From assembly GCF_003151255.1 (NCBI RefSeq), contig NZ_CP029481.1:1-64000 (forward strand): a DNA stretch of 64,000 bases, given 5' to 3'. Source of the DNA: Microvirga sp. 17 mud 1-3. Lineage in GTDB: Bacteria > Pseudomonadota > Alphaproteobacteria > Rhizobiales > Beijerinckiaceae. Numbering within the stretch: the first letter of the stretch is position 1; every line of letters starts with the position of its first letter. The translations under genes and the position numbers were made by a program. The notes below the pieces were generated by a model, which did not search any database, had not been told where the DNA came from, and worked only from the letters and a program-made list of their open reading frames with translations. Below are positions 62,888 to 64,000 of this stretch, piece after piece.

Positions 62888-63910
62888 ATGAGGTGCGAAG
62901 TGAGATTCGGACCGTGGTTCTGGGCCGGGGTGGTTCTGATCAGCGCCGCTGCCGGCGCACTGTACGGCCTGCTTTTCGGCAGCGTCCACCCGGCCATCTC
63001 GGCCGTCTATGGCGCCTGCACGGGCACGCTCCTGTTCGTCTTCGAGCGGCGCCTGATCCTGTCCGGCCTCCAGGCGCGCTTGCGGCGTCTCTCGACACCC
63101 CTGTACCTCGTCGGGACCGAGGCCTGTTACGTCGTCCTCATCGTTCTCGGCAACGCGGCGGCGGGCAGTGCCCTCTGGGCCGCTGGCCTGCTCGACGAAA
63201 CCCTCGCGGACGCGACTCTCCCGACGATGCGGGTGATCCTCTATTCCCTGGCCGTCGCGGCCATCGTGGGCTTCGTGCTGCGCATGCGCGACCTGATGGG
63301 CACCGAGATGTTCATCAATCTCCTGATCGGCCGCTATCACAAGCCCGTGACCGAGGAGCGCGTCTTCCTGTTCATCGACCTTGTCGGTTCGACGAGCCTG
63401 GCCGAGGATATCGGCGACATGCGCTTCCAGGAGCTCCTCGGCGATTTCATGGCCGCGCTCGGGGAGCCGGTCCGTCGCTATCGCGGCTCCATCGACGATT
63501 ATATCGGCGACATGGCCATGATCACGTGGCCGCTCGCGCGCGGCATCAAGGATGCGCGGTGCCTTCATGTGATCCGGGCGATCCGGGAGCAGTTCGACCG
63601 GGAGGCCGCTGTCTGGCACGCCAAGTTCGGCCTGAAGCCCCATTTCCGGGTGGCTCTGCATTGCGGGCCCATCGTCACGGCGGATGTGGGCGTCGAGAAA
63701 CACAAGATCGCGTATTTCGGCGACACCGTGAACACGACCTCCCGCCTGGAGGCGCTCTGCCGGGATCTTCGGGAATCGGTGCTGGTCTCCTCGGATCTCC
63801 TGGCGCGCCTGGAGATCCCGGCGGGCTTCGAGTTCGAGGATCTCGGGCCCCGTGCATTGCGCGGCCGCGATCAGCCGCTCGGCCTCTTCGCCCTGCGCTC
63901 CCTTCCTTAA
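62888..63910 (+). CDS. Membrane-bound class III adenylate/guanylate cyclase
   Basis: 340 residues. Four or so hydrophobic segments (about 5-130; WFWAGVVLISAAAGALYG, YVVLIVLGNAAAGSALW, VILYSLAVAAIVGFVLRM) precede a C-terminal cyclase domain (about 155-335). The metal-binding Asp pair is in FLFIDLVGSTS and YIGDMAMITW; GDTVNTTSRLEAL carries the transition-state Asn and Arg. The position usually holding the purine-selecting Lys (D-K-F-I-G-D) is Asp here (DDYIGD). ATG 62888 is chosen; GTG 62843 and GTG 62900 are alternatives. Confidence 0.87.
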   Translation: MRCEVRFGPWFWAGVVLISAAAGALYGLLFGSVHPAISAVYGACTGTLLFVFERRLILSGLQARLRRLSTPLYLVGTEACYVVLIVLGNAAAGSALWAAGLLDETLADATLPTMRVILYSLAVAAIVGFVLRMRDLMGTEMFINLLIGRYHKPVTEERVFLFIDLVGSTSLAEDIGDMRFQELLGDFMAALGEPVRRYRGSIDDYIGDMAMITWPLARGIKDARCLHVIRAIREQFDREAAVWHAKFGLKPHFRVALHCGPIVTADVGVEKHKIAYFGDTVNTTSRLEALCRDLRESVLVSSDLLARLEIPAGFEFEDLGPRALRGRDQPLGLFALRSLP

Positions 63911-64000
63911 GAGGTTCTGGCCGGGAACCGGTCCGGGGTCTATACGCATATCAGGCTTGCGGCGGGTTGCGGGACAAGGTGGCCCCTGTTCCCTAAGAAG

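Noticed and set aside
1..64000. Insertion sequences, prophage, integron or CRISPR array
   Set aside because: No transposase, integrase, phage structural gene or regularly spaced repeats were seen; the repeats found are short palindromic elements.

Overview
The window looks like chromosomal DNA from a high-GC alphaproteobacterium of the order Hyphomicrobiales (Rhizobiales), most like the Microvirga/Methylobacterium/Bosea group. This rests on gene order (rpoN-hpf-ptsN next to lptCAB; ffh-rpsP-rimM-trmD-rplS near leuC/leuD), on several HWE/HisKA_2 histidine kinases, on candidate EcfG (general stress response) promoters of the form GGAAC-N16/17-CGTT, and on intergenic palindromes typical of rhizobial genomes. 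The genus is an inference. No IS element, prophage, integrase or CRISPR array was seen.

Layout. 1-5.7 kb is a minus-strand core block: ptsN (cut by the window edge), hpf, rpoN, lptB, lptA, lptC and an RNase D-like exonuclease. 5.8-7.0 kb holds two small secreted proteins. 7.0-15.3 kb is a heme-uptake island. On the minus strand are the outer-membrane receptor, TonB, an IsdG-like monooxygenase, HutX and HugZ. Divergently on the plus strand are hemP and hmuTUV. The products would carry heme across both membranes, buffer it and degrade it. 15.3-19.6 kb has a DUF2231 membrane protein coupled to a sorbosone-dehydrogenase-like lipoprotein, a DUF4126 protein and a three-PAS HWE kinase.

20.1-26.2 kb is a compact operon-like cluster: an inositol-monophosphatase-family phosphatase, a DeoR regulator, a PhnD/PhnC/PhnE/PhnE-type ABC importer and a HAD-IIA phosphatase. 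No C-P lyase genes accompany it, so a phosphate-ester uptake and dephosphorylation route is more likely than phosphonate catabolism. 26.4-29.0 kb has a duplicated DUF1259 protein, a small helical protein and a ChrA chromate transporter. At 29.1-32.7 kb a Crp/Fnr regulator is divergent from a KaiC-like double ATPase coupled to an HWE kinase. 33.4-37.3 kb is a run of envelope or stress-type genes: an HdeD-like protein, an unknown protein, an extraordinary Arg/Glu tandem-repeat protein, an unknown membrane protein and a CPA-type antiporter. 37.7-45 kb has a CHASE3 kinase and an RND efflux operon ending in a beta-propeller protein, followed by an unusual YkuD-family protein and tRNA-Leu(CAG).

46.7-64 kb returns to mostly core genes: an NDUFA9-like protein, an EI24/CysZ-like protein, a flavin amine oxidase, ffh, rpsP, rimM, trmD, a cysteine-synthase-like enzyme, an HxlR regulator, rplS, leuC, several small proteins, dsbB, leuD, a YcaQ-type DNA glycosylase and a membrane class III cyclase. 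The most striking sequence-level observation is a palindromic repeat element inside the rimM reading frame (codons about 14-48). A second copy lies between genes near 60.5 kb. Next in interest are the 50-residue charged repeat protein, the phosphate-ester cluster, the KaiC-kinase pair with palindromes in its divergent promoter, and a scattered set of candidate EcfG promoters.
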